Assembly: GCA_037127315.1 (NCBI GenBank)
Contig: JBBBDQ010000192.1
Location: 667,001-731,000, forward strand
DNA length: 64,000 bases
Origin: Ascarosepion bandense
Taxonomy: Eukaryota > Mollusca > Cephalopoda > Sepiida > Sepiidae
Direction of reading: 5' to 3'
Positions within the stretch are counted from its first letter, which is position 1; each line of letters opens with the position of its first letter. Positions 1 through 14,800 of this stretch are shown in pieces. The position numbers and the translations under genes are program-made. The notes below the pieces were generated by a model. That model saw nothing but the letters and a program-made list of their open reading frames with translations. It ran no database searches and was not told the origin of the DNA.

Positions 1-640
1 GTCTTTTATCACACAGACATACATTATTATTGTTGGACACATATCTAGATCTTAGACAGGTGTAGTACGGTGTGTCAATAGGCATCTGACTGTGCAATCC
101 TAGCACAGACAATCATAGCTGTCAGTGCTGTCTGCTAATATTCTTTTAGTTGTTTTGAGGACCAGTTCTGCACTTCTATTGCTCTGGGGGCACTAACATA
201 AGGGCGACCTCTACCCATTGCATATATCGCTTAATTATTTCAGATATTTTATAGCCCTGATAGTGCTCTTCATATCACTGATTTTCTCCACAACTTTAAC
301 AATTTTGTCTAGAAACAGATTGCCCATGCCATTTTTTTTTTCATCTAGCTGATGATCTGAAAGACAGGTAAGTGACAGGTATTACTGTGTTGCTGATTTA
401 TATTAATTCCAAGTTTGAATCTACAGATCATTTTTTTTTTTTTAATAACTGGAACATTTTATGTTCAAACCAGCAATTTTTCAAATTGACAATCGCCTCC
501 ATCAAAATGTCTCTATATTTTTACAGTAGTCAGGTACACTAAACAGAAAAGCAAATTCTAAATTATAGCTTCTCAAATTGATTTGAATATATTTGATTGT
601 CAGGAAAGTTCATGCCAATTTTTAAGGGAAATTAAAACAC
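1..640. other. Probable IPO9 intron, no feature seen
   Basis: AT-rich sequence with poly-T runs and no convincing coding stretch. It most likely belongs to the IPO9 intron before exon a, because no earlier importin-9 exon is found here. Confidence 0.4.
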
Positions 641-649
641 AAAACAAAA

Positions 650-1330
650 TTATGCCATTAAATATTTATTCAACGAAATATAAACCATTATGGTAAATAT
701 GGCAGGTGGGATAACACATCCCAGTTTAATTGCTGCCAGTTGTGCACATTATTTTTCAGATCATTTTACTGGTTACTTAGCAGAAATGTCATAGTACAGA
801 ATTTCATTCCAATCCCACCAGATGCACCACATGACTTTGCTAGGATGAAACCCTGCTTTTGGGGTGTCTAAAGTTAGCTTATATAGGATCTTTATTTTCT
901 GAAAATTGTTGTAAATGATCTATTTTCTCAACTCCTGCTTCAAAAGGCTACATTTTCATTGTGATTGTACAACAAATCGCAGATAGAAATGTGATCCAAA
1001 AAATATTTTCACTCTGACCATGTGGTACACAAACATCAGAGCAATTTGAGCCTCCAAGCTTCACTAAGTGCTCATGGATGATGGATTTTGATAAATTTAG
1101 TGTTTCTGCTTAATTCCCACATTGTGTAATGCCAGTTATTCTCAATCAGTGCCTTGATTTGGTTGTCATCTGTTGTAAATAGGGAGGTTCACCCAAGCAT
1201 TCTTCATTAAAAAGGCTACAAACACCAACTTTAAACTTAGCGAACCACTTTCATACACTTCTGTGCTGGAAGATATATGTTGTTTATGTTGAAAGTGCTT
1301 TAGCACCTTCACCATACGCAGTACATATCA
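650..1330 (-). mobile_element. Degraded mariner transposase remnant
   Basis: Read on the minus strand, the sequence gives broken mariner motifs. These are a helix-turn-helix part WF-KFKVG with SIIHEHLVKLGG and V-VPHGQSE, then a catalytic-domain piece of the type WDWNEILYYD around 790-830. Stops and frameshifts are frequent. It belongs to a different mariner subgroup from the copies at 1,723 and 51,276. The ends were not found. Confidence 0.6.
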
Positions 1331-1722
1331 TTTTGTTGCTTGCAAGGCATTCTAGTCTTTAACAGTAATAAAAATGCATCAGGTATCTAAAATGCAACTT
1401 ATAATATCTTCCATTTTCATAGGGATGCAAAATTAACATGAATTAAGTAATTTTGAATTTTCTTTCTCAAGAAACAGTTTGAAGGGTGCTCTAATAAAAA
1501 ATGTAAGCATATATCTTTTGATAATTTTGATGCGTTCTTACATGATGAAACTTGAAAAACTAAAAATTAGCATGAACTCTCTGGGCAACCCAACATTTTT
1601 CATTACCATTCAAAATTAGGGTAGTTTAGATAAAACTATATACATTTTCTATGTCCATTAGTTTCTACAAAATACTAATTTTAGAAAAGGCCTTTCCATT
1701 CATCCAGTTGTATTTTTATATA

Positions 1723-2940
1723 ACACATCACTCAATAAATCCTGGGCCTAACTAATAAAACAACAACTTTTAGGCAAAATTCAACTTTATTCATCAACAT
1801 GGTCTCCTTCTAGGATGATACACTGATTCCAACGCTTCTCTAACAATTTAATTCCTTTTTTGTAGAATGATTTGTCTTTAGCCTCAAAATATGCCTCGGT
1901 TTCCAATATCACTTCTTCCTTGAAGCCAAATCGCTTTCTCTGAAGCATTCTTTTGAGGTCTACAAACAGCCAGTAGTTACTGGGAGCCAGATCTGGAAAA
2001 TAGAGTGGATGTGAAAGCAATTTGAAGTGCAATTCATGTAGTTTAGCCATCGTTGCAATTGACTTGTGACACTGTGCATTGTCTTGGTGAAAGATCTTTT
2101 TTTTTTTTCTTTTTTCTTTTTTTTTTTTTTCCTTCTAATACACCAATAATGCTATATAATATTTGCTGTTGATGGTTCTTACTTTCTAAAGGACAAAATA
2201 ATGAACAAAATACCTTGTGCATCCCAAAATACAGAAACCAAAACCTTACCTGCTGATGCTTGCATCTTTAGTTGCTTTGGACAGCTTTCCCCTGCTGCTG
2301 TCCACTCAACTGACTGCCGATTTGACACCGGAGTGAAGTGGTAGATCCCTGTTTCATCCATTGTCACATATTTATGCAAACAATGCTCTAAATCGTCTGT
2401 GTTGCTGTTTTTGATCGACTGTGAGCAAATGCGGCACCCACTTTGAACACAGCTTTCTCATTGACAAATATTCATGCAAAATAGTAAATACACTGCCTTC
2501 TGACATATTCAACTTCTCTGCTATCTTACGCAACTTCAATTTACAATTGACCAAACCAAGTTTGTGGATTTATGTTTTTTCCAAAACAACTGCCAATTTT
2601 GAGCTGCTTGAAAATTCAGCATCATTTGTGTCTGTACGACTACATTGAAAGTCAGCATACCACCTCTGCTCCATAGTTTTCAATGGAGCAGAGTCCAAGT
2701 AACACTTATCAAACCATTGCTTCACTTGAACAATATTTTTTCCCATCAGAAAGCAATGCTTTATCAACACACAAAATTCAGATTTTTCCATTGTTTTGAA
2801 AATTTGCAACTTAAATAACTGTAATTTGTAAACTAATAATTTGATTGAGTCCAAATTTTGTCACATGCCATTTGAAAATTAGTACTTCATAAAAATCATA
2901 TGGATTTTATTTTTATTAGTGGTGCCAACTATATGTATTT
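1723..2940 (-). mobile_element. Mariner transposon, degraded copy 1
   Basis: The left end ACACATCACTCAA is preceded by TA, as in Tc1/mariner elements. The minus strand encodes the transposase in pieces: N-terminal GKNIVQVKQWF, helix-turn-helix KLRKIAEKLNMSEGSVFTIL, WVPHLLTVDQK, first acidic motif VTMDETGIYHF, second VFWDAQGILF, then PDLAPSNYWLF. The third catalytic acid, normally D in APSD, is N here. A T-rich stretch (2096-2133) interrupts the frame. The right terminal repeat is lost. It is closely related to the copy at 51,276-52,486. Confidence 0.85.
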
Positions 2941-5766
2941 TTTTTATTAGCCAAAAAACTATAACTGGTTCATTGCAGTAAAAACTAAAATGCTTTTCTG
3001 ACAACCACAAGTATGACTTTGAAAAAAAAAGTAATATTATCAAATTGCATACACTACCTTATAATTATGCTGTCAAATTTCAATAAAATATTTATTTGCA
3101 TTTCTTGATAAGGAGAATTTTAAGAGTGATATCTTAAATTGAATTTTTTCAGGATAATATTTTATTCAATTTAGTTGAAATAAGATACTAGTGTGAGTAA
3201 CTTCATGGATGTTTTATATGGATTCAGTTATGAAAGGTGTGTGATGGAAAATGCTAAATCCTCAGCTATTTGCTTTCCTCTTATCAAATATTTTGATCCA
3301 GGTGCAAAATGATGACAGTTGCATGCACTGGAAACAGTATTTCTCAATTGGTATCACTCATCAAACTTTTATCAAATAAGAACTATATTAGAGATGGAAT
3401 AGTAAGGGATATCTTTAAATATGGTACAAAAGGCTACAATTGCTTCATAGGTTAGAATTTGATCCGTTAATGGTCTTTAAAGGTTTTTTCATGTTATTTA
3501 TCACTTTGATGTTCCAGCAGTTCCACTTCCAATGACTGATAAAAAAATGACCAAACAGCATCAATTTTATGGTGACACAAGTTAATTAAATTTTTAGTTT
3601 TTGTATTGACCAGCACATCCATCACCAAAATATTCTGTTAATCATATATAAGGTAACTGCTTAATATAGTCTGAAATAATTCTCTACAACTCATTAACAA
3701 AACAGGTAATCAGAGGTTATATATATATATATATATATATATAATCTCAATGTGTCCTTTTTTTTCTTTTCTTTTTTTCATCTTTAAAATACACCACAGC
3801 AGGATGATTCGTTGTCCAATGATATCATTTTATTTTTCTTGAACCCTATAATTGTAAATCACAATAAAATTTAAGAGATTTATTTAGGACACATCATCCA
3901 AGTCTTCTTTCCTCTTCAATACCTTGACTAACAAATCAATGACTGAAATATGGGCATTACAGATGTCAAATTTAATTATTGATAATTGTAGCATTTATTT
4001 TAAACACTAAATTATCAAGATTTAGAAATAGTCATAAAGCAGTTGTTGAAGCAGTGAATCATGCATTCAGATCTTCAAGTAATATATCTACTTTCTTGTA
4101 AATTCAAAATCCATAAAAATCTAGCAATACCATAAGACTTGGGTCAGACTTAAGAATTTGCTGTTGTCTGACACTATTTGGTTGCTGGTAATTAATAATA
4201 AATTTTATTCTTAGATATGTGCACAGGTATACTGATACACATCTCATGAAAAGTGTTAACCAGTATAAAATATTCCCAGGGATTGAAACTCTGTTAAAAG
4301 TTGGATGTCTGGCCAGGGACGAATCTAATTTAGGTGTTGACAGTTGGCCGATGAAAGAAACCGTAAAAACTCTAAGTGCCAGTTAAAAAGTGAGAAAAAG
4401 GTTACTCAACAAAAAAATCAGGTATTTAGAATCCAAAACCATGTGAAGGAATTTAGCTGGTAAAATTTATTTTGACTAAAACAATTCACAAGTATTGAAT
4501 GATTCACCTGAGAAAGGAAAGTTTTGTGTGGAAGTAATACAGAGGAGTGGGAACCTGCCTGCTACCATTACTCAAGAGAGAAGACAACCAAGTTGTAAAT
4601 ATAATTTACAGTGATCAAGTACCTTACTTCCAAATGTATTTCAAAGTATGAAAAGTTATCAAATGACACCACCAGATAGTACCATTTACCTCATTAAAAT
4701 ATATCCTAAGCTGAGGGCCACTACAGGGCTATGCTCCTGAACACTTAATACCAACTTCTTTCACCCCCATCCCTCCAAACTGATGATCTTAATTTCCACA
4801 TGTCAAGCAGAATTGTCACAAAATAGTTTCATGGGGATCTTTGAAAGCTGTATAGTATTTGAACTTAAGGACTTCACATCAATCTAATTTCACATATTAA
4901 TGTTTCATTCAACTTTATGATCTCGTATGAGAACAATTTTTTAGGGCATTTTGATAGAAATATGCAGAAATAGATTTAAAATTAGCTATGAATTTCATAT
5001 TTATACTACTTGATATATTTTTTTTTTTAATACTAAATTTCAACTTTGCTTGTCAAGGAAATCAGATTACCTTTTTGCTATATTACACCATAGTTAAATT
5101 TTTATTGGCTCCAAAAATGTCGTTAAAATTCCAAAATGAGATTTTCCCTTAGTTTTACAATCTTTTTAGTATTTGATTTAGGTTCCTTGAGTATGCAAGT
5201 GCAAATTTGCAAACTATTTGGATCTAAAATCCTTAGGTATTACAATTTTAAGATGTTGCAAAATAGCATTCAGTTCGAAAAAATAGCAAAAACTCTTTAG
5301 ATTCATCAAAAATAATGTTCTAAATAATGAGAATATCTTGAGCTAAAATTCTTCAGTTGGTCTTAGTTTTGAGTTATATTAAGATGATTCAAAAAAAAAA
5401 ATGGGGATAATCTGAGAATTTTGGTGTTATGGCCTGGTTGAGTTTGCATAAAATGTTTCAATTTCAAGTTTTAGCTATTTTCATTTTGCCTTCTGTTACA
5501 TGATGCTTAAATGCTAGTAATTGTCTTTTGCATTGTTCTGCTTTGTTGGCATTGAATTCACACCTACTGATCTGGCTTATTGTTTAAGTATTAATTTTAT
5601 CAAGTTATACAAATGTAAACAGAACCTCTTAGTTGAAAATATTTTAAGCTTGAATTGTTGATTTTTTTCTCTCTCTCTCTCTCTCTCTCTCGATCTCTCT
5701 GCTTTTTTTTTTTTTTTTTACATTCACAAAAACTGATAAACATTTATTAGAGTATTTCTGTTACAG
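2941..5766. other. IPO9 intron, simple repeats only
   Basis: AT-rich sequence without a gene. It holds a TA dinucleotide run at 3718-3743, a CT run at 5669-5691 and T runs near 5703-5719 just before the acceptor of exon a. Nothing else was recognised. Confidence 0.5.
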
Positions 5767-5895
5767 GCCGCTCTAGACGTACTACAGACCCTTGTTCGTG
5801 GCAGCAAGTCCCCACTTAGTGATGCTTTAATTCAGAATGCATTTCCAGCCTCTGTACATTGTATTTTACAAACAGAAGACAACTCAACCATGCAG
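5767..5895 (+). CDS. IPO9: IPO9 exon a (first in window)
   Basis: The exon follows a polypyrimidine tract ending TTCTGTTACAG and ends at ATGCAG before GTATTT. It holds 43 whole codons, phase 0 at both ends. It contains [19 protein letters not shown] and ends TEDNSTMQ, matching the importin-9 HEAT repeat whose conserved end is (T/D)DNATMQ. No upstream importin-9 exon was found in positions 1-5766, so the preceding intron is probably longer than 5.7 kb. Confidence 0.93.
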
Positions 5896-8800
5896 GTATT
5901 TGTTATTCTCAAAAGCCAGACTATGTACTTAATATATGTCTGTTGTATATTTTAGACATATAAAGAATTAAGGCATTTCTTTTTTTTTTCTTTTTTTTTC
6001 TTTTTTGTTAATGATTGAATTTATGTAACTAATCATATCACTAGTAATTTGAATACAACTTCTGAATTTTTATTACAAAGCCCTTTTTAGTGCTAATCAA
6101 TCCTTGCATCAATAAATTTTCAATAATAAAAATGGATTACTACTGATTTATATTTGTAAATTCTTTTTCTAATACTTTATCTTCAAACCTATGATAAAAA
6201 CAACTTTAAAAAAATCAATTAGTTGTAATTTGATTAAAAAAAAAAACTTATTAAATGAAAAAAATGTAAAACACATTATATTGAAATGTGCTTGATTTTT
6301 TTTTTTATTAGTCTATTTTATAACTGACAAAAATTTTCCAAAAAGAAAATTTTAAAAGAAGAAACATTTTTGTTTCTACATTTTATGAAACTGAATTAAT
6401 TTCTTTTGGTAGAGTGGTGGAGAGTGTCTTCGTGCATTTGCTTCGGTTGGTTTGAACCAGTTGACAGTATGGCAAGATGAACAAGGTAAGAAAGTATAGC
6501 CGCTCAACTAAAAGGTTATGGTTAGCCAATGGTAATACGAGAATTTTAGGCTCACCCTGGTCATCCACAATCACCAAAAATGAATGAATTTTTTACTCCT
6601 CTAGAAAAAATTTACCGGTGTATAGTGCTCTTCTCCCTTTTCTGCAGAAAAAAATGTTCATAAAAACATTATACTTGAGTATATATGGTATATGCTACTC
6701 TACTAATAGAGCATCTATTTATAAATAGTGCTTGTAATATATTATAAATATTTTCTATGAAAAATAAATTCTGCAATATTTAAAATTGTTTCTTTGAAGT
6801 TGATTATCTATGTATGAACAAAATTTTTAATGGGTGAAATTTATCTTGAGTATATATTTTTATGAACATTTTTCTAAAATAACCAGTGAACATATGATAA
6901 TCTGATTTTCAGTAAAAATTTTATGAGTAGTTGAGAATTTAATAGGTTCCATTTCTGAAATTCTTGCATTCATTTTTTTAATTCTTAACCATAACTTGGA
7001 TTTTAAAGCTTCAAATTGATCATTTTCTAGGCAAAAATGGCTTATTCTACATTGTACAAGTAATAGCAAAGTTACTCGACCCAAAGACACCAGAATTTAC
7101 AGCAACATTTGTTGGTAAACTTGTTTCTGTGGTAATAAGTAAAGTTGGTTCTCAACTTGGAGAAGACCTTGACTTGATGCTTAGGTCAGTCTTGGGCAAA
7201 ATGCAACGTTCTGAAACATTAAGTGTGATACAGGTAAGTTTATTTATATCAAATTTTAATTAATACTTTGTTATCAAATTCTGTTGATAGTTTAAGATAG
7301 GTACCTTACGTCATTTTCGATATCTAACTTTTAAACTGAATTTTTAAAAATGAAAAATTTTTTAAACTTTTATTTTAGTTTTAATTGAAAGCTAAATGAT
7401 TAAATTTATTATTTCCAGTAAGCAAAATACTCTGGTTTATTTCAAACAGAAATTATATTGATTGGAATATAAAAGTTTGAGTTTTTCAATTTTGCCGCCA
7501 TTTTTGATTGATTGACACATTTGTAAACAAAAGTTAATTCTCGGTTTTAAAAGTTTTGCAAAAATAAAATATACATCTGTGACACATTATGTTTGGAAAA
7601 TTAGCAAATTTTATGTTAAATTAATCAGATTTACACAAGTATTACTTATTTATAGTGTGATTTGAACTTTTTGACCTGCCTGTATATCAAACGTGTTGAC
7701 AGGTGGCTGATTATAGAGATAAGATAAAAAAAAGTGTATGGCGTTCACAAGTGACAAAATTGTACAAATTATTGTTTCGGGTAAGGGAGGAAATTTTGAC
7801 CTTTTAATTTGCATATAGAAATGACCATACAAAAGAAAAACTTCAAATACACAAAAAATTAAATTATTTTAAAAATATGCAGGCAAAACAATTTTAAACT
7901 TTTCAATTTTTGTCAGGCTATATAATCATCAATTCTTAACTAAAAAAAAATCTTAACTGCAACAGTTCTTTGAAGATTTTAAAAGTATTTTTGAAACTTT
8001 ATAAATTATTATAATAAAAAAAAGACAACTATTCTTTTAAAATTTCATTAGTAATCAAATAAATTTTTTTCCTACAGACTATAATGTCCTTAATTATTAT
8101 TATTTATTCAAGTAATTAAAAGCTTATCAAATTAAATAATATCAGACTTTTATTGCCTATTCTACTCTTCAAAGCAGATTTTCAGATACAGAGGCAAAAT
8201 CTTTTTTTTAAAATAGATGATTTATATTCCCAGATGAGTCCTGCATTTAAAACTAATAAAACCATAGACTGCAGCAGTGTAAAATTTATTAAAATTTCAC
8301 AGATTTATGTGTGTGGTGGTTGGGGTGGTGGTGGGGTGTGTTGTAACAGGTTAAAAAATACAAGAAGTTTTACCAAAATTTTAAAAAAATAGTAATTTCA
8401 AAAATAATTTAATTCATTTGTGAATGAGTACTAAAAGTTTCATTAATTCTGACAATTATTTGATTTTTGTGAGAATTTCCAAATTAATGTGTTTATCACC
8501 GGGGATAAAAGTGGGTGTCATCATAACGTTTTCCATTGTAAACAGTCATAATGTTTTGGTTAACCACTCATTCAAATCAAAACAAGATTTCCTGCCAAAA
8601 CTTCAAACATGTTAGAAGGGATTAAAAAAATTTTTTTAAAATAATTAAAAATTACTTTAATAATATAAATATTTTAATGGAAAAAGTTTTTTCATACTAT
8701 GGTGTTTTTTTAGCGATTTAGTGGAGGTACCTAGTTAAAGATATTTATAAAGATGTTTATGAAGTCTGATATATCTGCATTTTGGTAACTGATCATTCTG

Positions 8801-11800
8801 GGTAAAAAAAAAAAATCTGTCCTTATCATATAAAAGAAACAAAAAATGATTGTAAAACCATAAAATCCCAAACAAGTAACAGCTTACTAACTTTACATTT
8901 ACTTTTTGTTTTATTTTTCTTTTAAATTGATTCTAGCACCACTTCTGTTGTTTTTTTTTTTTTGTTTTGTTTTGTTTTGTTTTTTTTACTAATGATGTTT
9001 ATTTAATACTAAAAGTGAACATTAAAATAACTTTCACAAACTTTTGAATTCACAAGTCCCTTTTTCTTTTTTCTTTTTTTTTTTAAAGAGTTTGGTGATG
9101 ATATTTGCACACCTCATTCATTCTCAAATGGAAGCTGTGCTTGCTTTCTTGTCAAATGTTCCTGGACCAACAGGCAAACCTGCATTACACTTTGTACTTA
9201 ATGAGTGGTGCTCACGGCAGCATCTTTTTTATGGTGCTTATGAGAACAAAGTCAGGTTAGGAAAAAAATATCAATATTTTATGTCTTCATATCCATTGTG
9301 AATTCTTAACAGATTTTTTATGTTCACATTATTATTGTTTGAAGCCCATTTTAGCTAGTATACTTTCTTGGATTTCTCATGAATCTTGTAACCTTCAAGG
9401 AATTAAAAAAAAAAAAAAAAACATTGAATTCAAATGAGGTATTCTATTCTTTCTCCAGTTTTTACCCTATGAGCTCATATTTATCTCTGCACAAGTTGGT
9501 TTGTTTATTCATTGTAATTAGTATTCATAGACAACCAAACCAAAATTATAGCACCAAGCTAAAAGTAGAACAGTGACTCCAACGAACAGATAGAAATGGC
9601 TGTGGCAAACAGTTGAGACATTATGTAAACAATTAGGATAAGGATACTTTTTTTAAAGATCCTTGAATGATAACATCTTAGGATTTCAACAGGAATTGTC
9701 TCAATTATCAGCTGATAAATTTTGTTTCATTGACATCTTAAAGCATTATTTCTCTCTTGGTAGAAGGTTATGTTAAGGGATAGTTTTTATATGGAAAAGA
9801 GGGGAAGATAATGGTTGACTCTAGACTTGAACAGGTCAAGATTGTAGTCATCAGGGAAACAACCACTTGGGACTCTGTTCCATAGGGCCAAGGTTCGTGG
9901 GAAAAACTGTTTGAGTCGAACTTACTTTTCGCCAGTGGACAGTTCATGTGTACCTGCACTTTACATTTTCTAGAACTCTTTTATAATATTTGTGGGTGAT
10001 TCTGAAAGCAGTAAGGGCCAGACTGCACCATCCCTTGTGATGTTGAAGAAGTGGTTCCAGTGAGCTATATCTGCAGCACATTCAGGGTTAGACCAGGGTT
10101 GACTGTTTGGTTTTTGCTAAAAAATATTTGAGGGGGAATATAAAACACTCCATTCCAGAAAGGATCCATTTGGAGATAAGGGCAGCAGTTTCGAAGGCAA
10201 CATGTTTGAAGAAGTTTGAGAGGCATTTCCATCATATAGGATCAAAAGCTGTCCCAGTCTGCCTTCTCTTAGCAAAAAACCGTTCCATGGAATGACAAAT
10301 CAGAGGATGCTATTGTTTTGGAGTCAGTCTGGACACTGATTAGGGAATGATCGGATGTGCCAATAAAGGGTAAAACTTTTACTCTGCATTTATCACAAAA
10401 GTATGTTAGAAACAGTCAAGGATGTTTGTCTGCTGTTCTGTCACATCTGAGACTCGAGTAGGTTCTTCGATGGTCTGAGTCAGTTCATAAACAATGAAGT
10501 TTCTGTAATATCTGCTTTCCTTGTTGGTTTTGTTAGAGACGACTAACCACTCTTTGTGATAAACATTGAATGTATTTTTGAATAGATGAATCAATAATTG
10601 ATCAGTTTGACTGTACAACCTACTTAATCAGAATCTTATTCCAGAGTAATTTTGAAAATAAAGTTTAGCTGCATATCAGTTTCAATGTTTAAATTACAGT
10701 TGTAGAGCCAAGTTAACAGCTTCCACAACTAATTCTTTTCATGTAATCATCAATAAACCTGGTGCATTAGTGGAATTCTAAAAAAACAAATCAGCAACAG
10801 GTTAAGAGAAAATTAAATATAAATATTTTAAATTTTCTTAGAAAAATATGTTTTTTCTCTTACCTCAAATTATGCTCTAATATATTGATTCTGGAATTAA
10901 TGTTTTATTTAGTCAGTAAATATTGAAAAGAATGTAGAATAATTCTTACATTATATAAGCATTATCTTGTTGATTAAAATTTGTACAATATTTAGCTATT
11001 TTCAGTTTTAATTCATTCTCTTTATCAGCATCATTGCTTTAGCCAAGCTTCTGCAGTTTGCAGTCAATAATAATGATTCACGCTTCAATGAAATAGAAGT
11101 TACAGGAGATGAAATCATTGACAATTCAGGTGTTCGAACCAGAGCACAAAGAAGTAAAGGTGAGTTGTTTCTCAAATCCAAAATAAGTTGGTGCTGAAAA
11201 ACTCTTGATAAAATCTGGCTAAATGACTAATAAATTTAATCCTTTAAATGTTGGTTTGTTTTGGACTGGATTTTTTAAATAATGCACATTAGATAGATCA
11301 ATTCTATATAGCTTGTCATGAACAATTTCATTTATTTTTGTGTTTAACATGGAAATTGGTTCACATGCAACGACTGTGAAATAGATTTTAAAGTTAAAAA
11401 TAACTTTACAGTTTTAAGGCATTTTAGCATGAGTAAAACAAATTTTTAATGAAAAGACCTCCAATATTTGAAATAAAAAAATGATTAGTAGTAAATAACT
11501 GTTGTATTTTGTCACAATCTGATGAATTAGAATAGGGCATGATTTTGTGCTTACATATTCCACTCTACTTAGAGAATGAAATGTCAGTCTTAATATATGT
11601 TGATCTTTTTGTATATCAGAAAAGGCATGGTATCCTAAATACCTAGAGAATTAGTATGCATCACTGGGCTTTGTAAAGAAGTTCCACATGGAGAAGTATG
11701 ATTGGTTAAACAAGGTTAAAAGATTTAAATTTATTTTGTAGTGAATGTTATAGATTGTTTTTTTTTTTATATTTGATGTAATTGAAATGCGTCTGGTTAA

Positions 11801-14800
11801 AGTAAAATAAGTTAATAGTATTTTTGTTGTGACCAAATCAGGTTTATATACGTTACTTTGTTCATCAATGATGAGATAAGAAAGCATTTATTACAAAGTC
11901 TTATTAGATAATTCTTTATAAGAAATTGTCTTACAATAATAGATTTAACACCATTGATAAGGTGTTTTTTTTTTATGATTTCTAACAAAAGTTTTAATTA
12001 AAATGACAGACATTAATACTGTTATTTTTTTATATATACTGAAGTGGTAAAGTTCTGATCATTAAAATCAATAAGGACATTGAGAAAAAGGATTTTTTAT
12101 TTATGTGGAGTTCATATTTAGAACAAAGTATAGAATTACTTTCAAAGTTTTGCTTTAGAGTTTTTTTTGTTTTTTTAAAGAAGTGCTTTTTGCAAAAACC
12201 TATTTGTTATTAATGTACCAAACATAACACTGAAATACTATCAATTCCATAGTAGTTAAAAGAGCTCTGGAGGTATGATGAACCATAACATCTCAATAGC
12301 TTTCTACAACTCTGATATTTGTAAGCACAAATAGGCTCCTCTTCATTATGTTCTATAAATGCTCAGTTTGGCTTAAGTTAGTTGAATGGGCCCACACCAT
12401 TTGTTAGATAAGGCTATTTAAGAACATGATTTGAGTTTTCAATTTGATGTTTTAGTTTTTTAGCGGTTTGTGGTGGTGGGCAAAATTACCTCTGACAGAG
12501 CCAATTCTATTTCCTTATCTCTATGACTAAATTTGTTATAAATAATCCATGTCTGAAGTGTTTAGTATTTACTAATTCCACATCCTGATTTTATTATGAT
12601 GGATTCAGATCAGATGCCATCACTGCTTTCATTCAAATTCCAGATCATAGTTTCTCTTTTAGTAAGGTTTATCTTGAATCCTATTTATTGAAACATTTGG
12701 TAGAGGATGTTGATAATTTTTTTTTTTTTTTTTTTGTTAAAGATCGTTCTTATCTCAACTATGAACATGCATGTTATCAGTATAGCCCTTGTCATTATCA
12801 ACATTGGCTTTTAGCAGGACCATAGTCTTTTATTGATAGTTCATTTGGGATGTCATATGGAATGCTTAAATCATCAGTTTGTAAATGTGCAGGGCATATA
12901 GTCTAAGAAAAGATTAAATACACTGGGGCTCTCATGTCTTCCTAAAACTCCTACTGAGGTCATGTTTGAGAGGTATTCAAGAGAATAGAGAATTACGGAT
13001 TTAAAGAGGGACTAAAAAAATGTGAATTTTGCATGAACAAAATTGAATATTTGGGTCAGATAGTTGATCATAAAGAAAGAAAGCCTAACCCAAATAGAAC
13101 AGAAGCTATAAGAAATATGCCTATACCAGATCATGTAACAAAATTACAATCATTCCTTTACCTCGCTAATTTATTACAGTTTGTATATTCCTAAAATGCA
13201 CGAGTTGAGCGCATTGTTAAACGAATTATTAAGGAAAAGTAAGAAATAGGGCTGGACAAAAGAATGCGAAGAAGCATTTCAAAAAATAAAAATGTACTTA
13301 TCAGATTTAGCATTAGCACATTGCGATCCAAAAAAGGAATTAATTGTAGCATCAGATGCAAGTGAATATGGTATAGGCACAGTACTTCTAAAACAAATTC
13401 AAGGATGAAACAGCAAAACCGATTGCACATGTGTCAATAGCTTTACTATCTGTGGAGAAAAATTATAGCCAAATTGAAAAAAGGTCTGGCAATGATATAT
13501 TTTTTTTTTTTTTTTTTTATAAGCGTTTCACCCCGAGCAAGGCATGTCACTGCCACTACTGTGCAGGGGGCTACGTAGAGTGGAGAAAGGCTGATTAAAT
13601 ATAGGAAATAACAGAGGGTGGGTGATAGGCGGGTGAGGATACCGAGAATGAGGGTTGGGTAGATGAGAGTGTTGTGAGAATAGTTGGGAGTCAGTGTGAT
13701 AGGAGGTGTCTATTGACCCTACATTTAAACACCTGGAGATTGTAACTGTCGGGAAAGCAGACTTGTGGAAGGGAGTTCCACAGGCGGGAAGCGCGAGAAA
13801 AGAAGCTGTTGGAGTAGAATTTACGGTTACATCTTATTTGTTTAACTGTAAAAGGGTGGGACCTAGTTGCTAATCTAGTATCTCGTGTAAATTCGTGCTT
13901 AGGCGGCACCAGTGATCTAAGCTCATCGGAGCAGAAGCCATGAAAGTACTTGTAGAAGAGGCACAGGGAAGCTACATCACGCCAGTGTGAGAGCGGCTGC
14001 AGCCGGTCTGCCAAGTCAGTATCAACCACGTTATAGATCCTCCTTTGTATTTTGTCAAGAAGCCCAAGGAGAGCAGCAGGGGCACCCGACCAGATATGGC
14101 AGCAATATTCAATACACGGGCGGATGGTAGATTTGTATATGTGCAGAATAGTTTCAGGTGGGAAAAATTTCCGGGCCCTGCACAGGGAGCCCACTTTCAT
14201 AGCAGCAGATTTGGCAATGGATTCAATATAGTCATTCCATTTGAGGTCCGCCGAGAGTGTAAGGCCAAGGTGGTGTAGTATTTTACTCTCTGGGAGGCTA
14301 GCCTGTCCCATGCTAATGGGAGGTAGATGCGATTGTCTATGGTGGTTAGTTGATAACAGCTTTGTTTTGGAGGCATTGAAATTTACCAACCATTTCCTAC
14401 CCCAGGTCACTACGGATTGGAGGTCCCTTTCAAGTGCGGCAGCGAGGTTCACTTTGTCGTCCAGACCTGGTTTCTGATCGATGCGGGAGTAGATTGTTGT
14501 GTTGTCGGCATACATGCCAACTTGGGATCTAATGGTGTCGGGGAGATCATTAATGTAGATCAGAAAGAGCATGGGACCTAGGATAGAACCTTGAGGGACG
14601 CCCGCGTTCGTCTGGTAGTTTTGGGAGGCATGCCCATTTAATACCACCTTTAATGTGCGGTTAGAGAGGAAGGACTGGATGAGGTCAAACAGATGTCCAG
14701 TTATCCCATAGCTCCGCAGTTTGCACGAGAGGCCAGCTGTTGAATGCTTTGGAGATATCCAAGGCAACGGTTCGGGCTTCACCATTCTTGTCGAGTGCCT

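Larger units (their letters stand above)
5896..9088 (+). other. IPO9 introns 1-3 of the window, no gene
   Basis: The introns at 5896-6412, 6486-7030 and 7234-9088 are AT-rich with poly-A and poly-T tracts and no recognisable mobile-element protein. One G-rich island lies at 8309-8340 within intron 3. Confidence 0.5.

Noticed and set aside
352..370. 19-nt possible microexon (CATCTAG acceptor, GTAAGT donor)
   Set aside because: The splice sites look good, but the encoded residues have no counterpart in importin-9 and its length would break the phase into exon a.
14045..14477. Plus-strand frames across the LINE
   Set aside because: They are antisense shadows of the LINE reverse transcriptase read on the minus strand.
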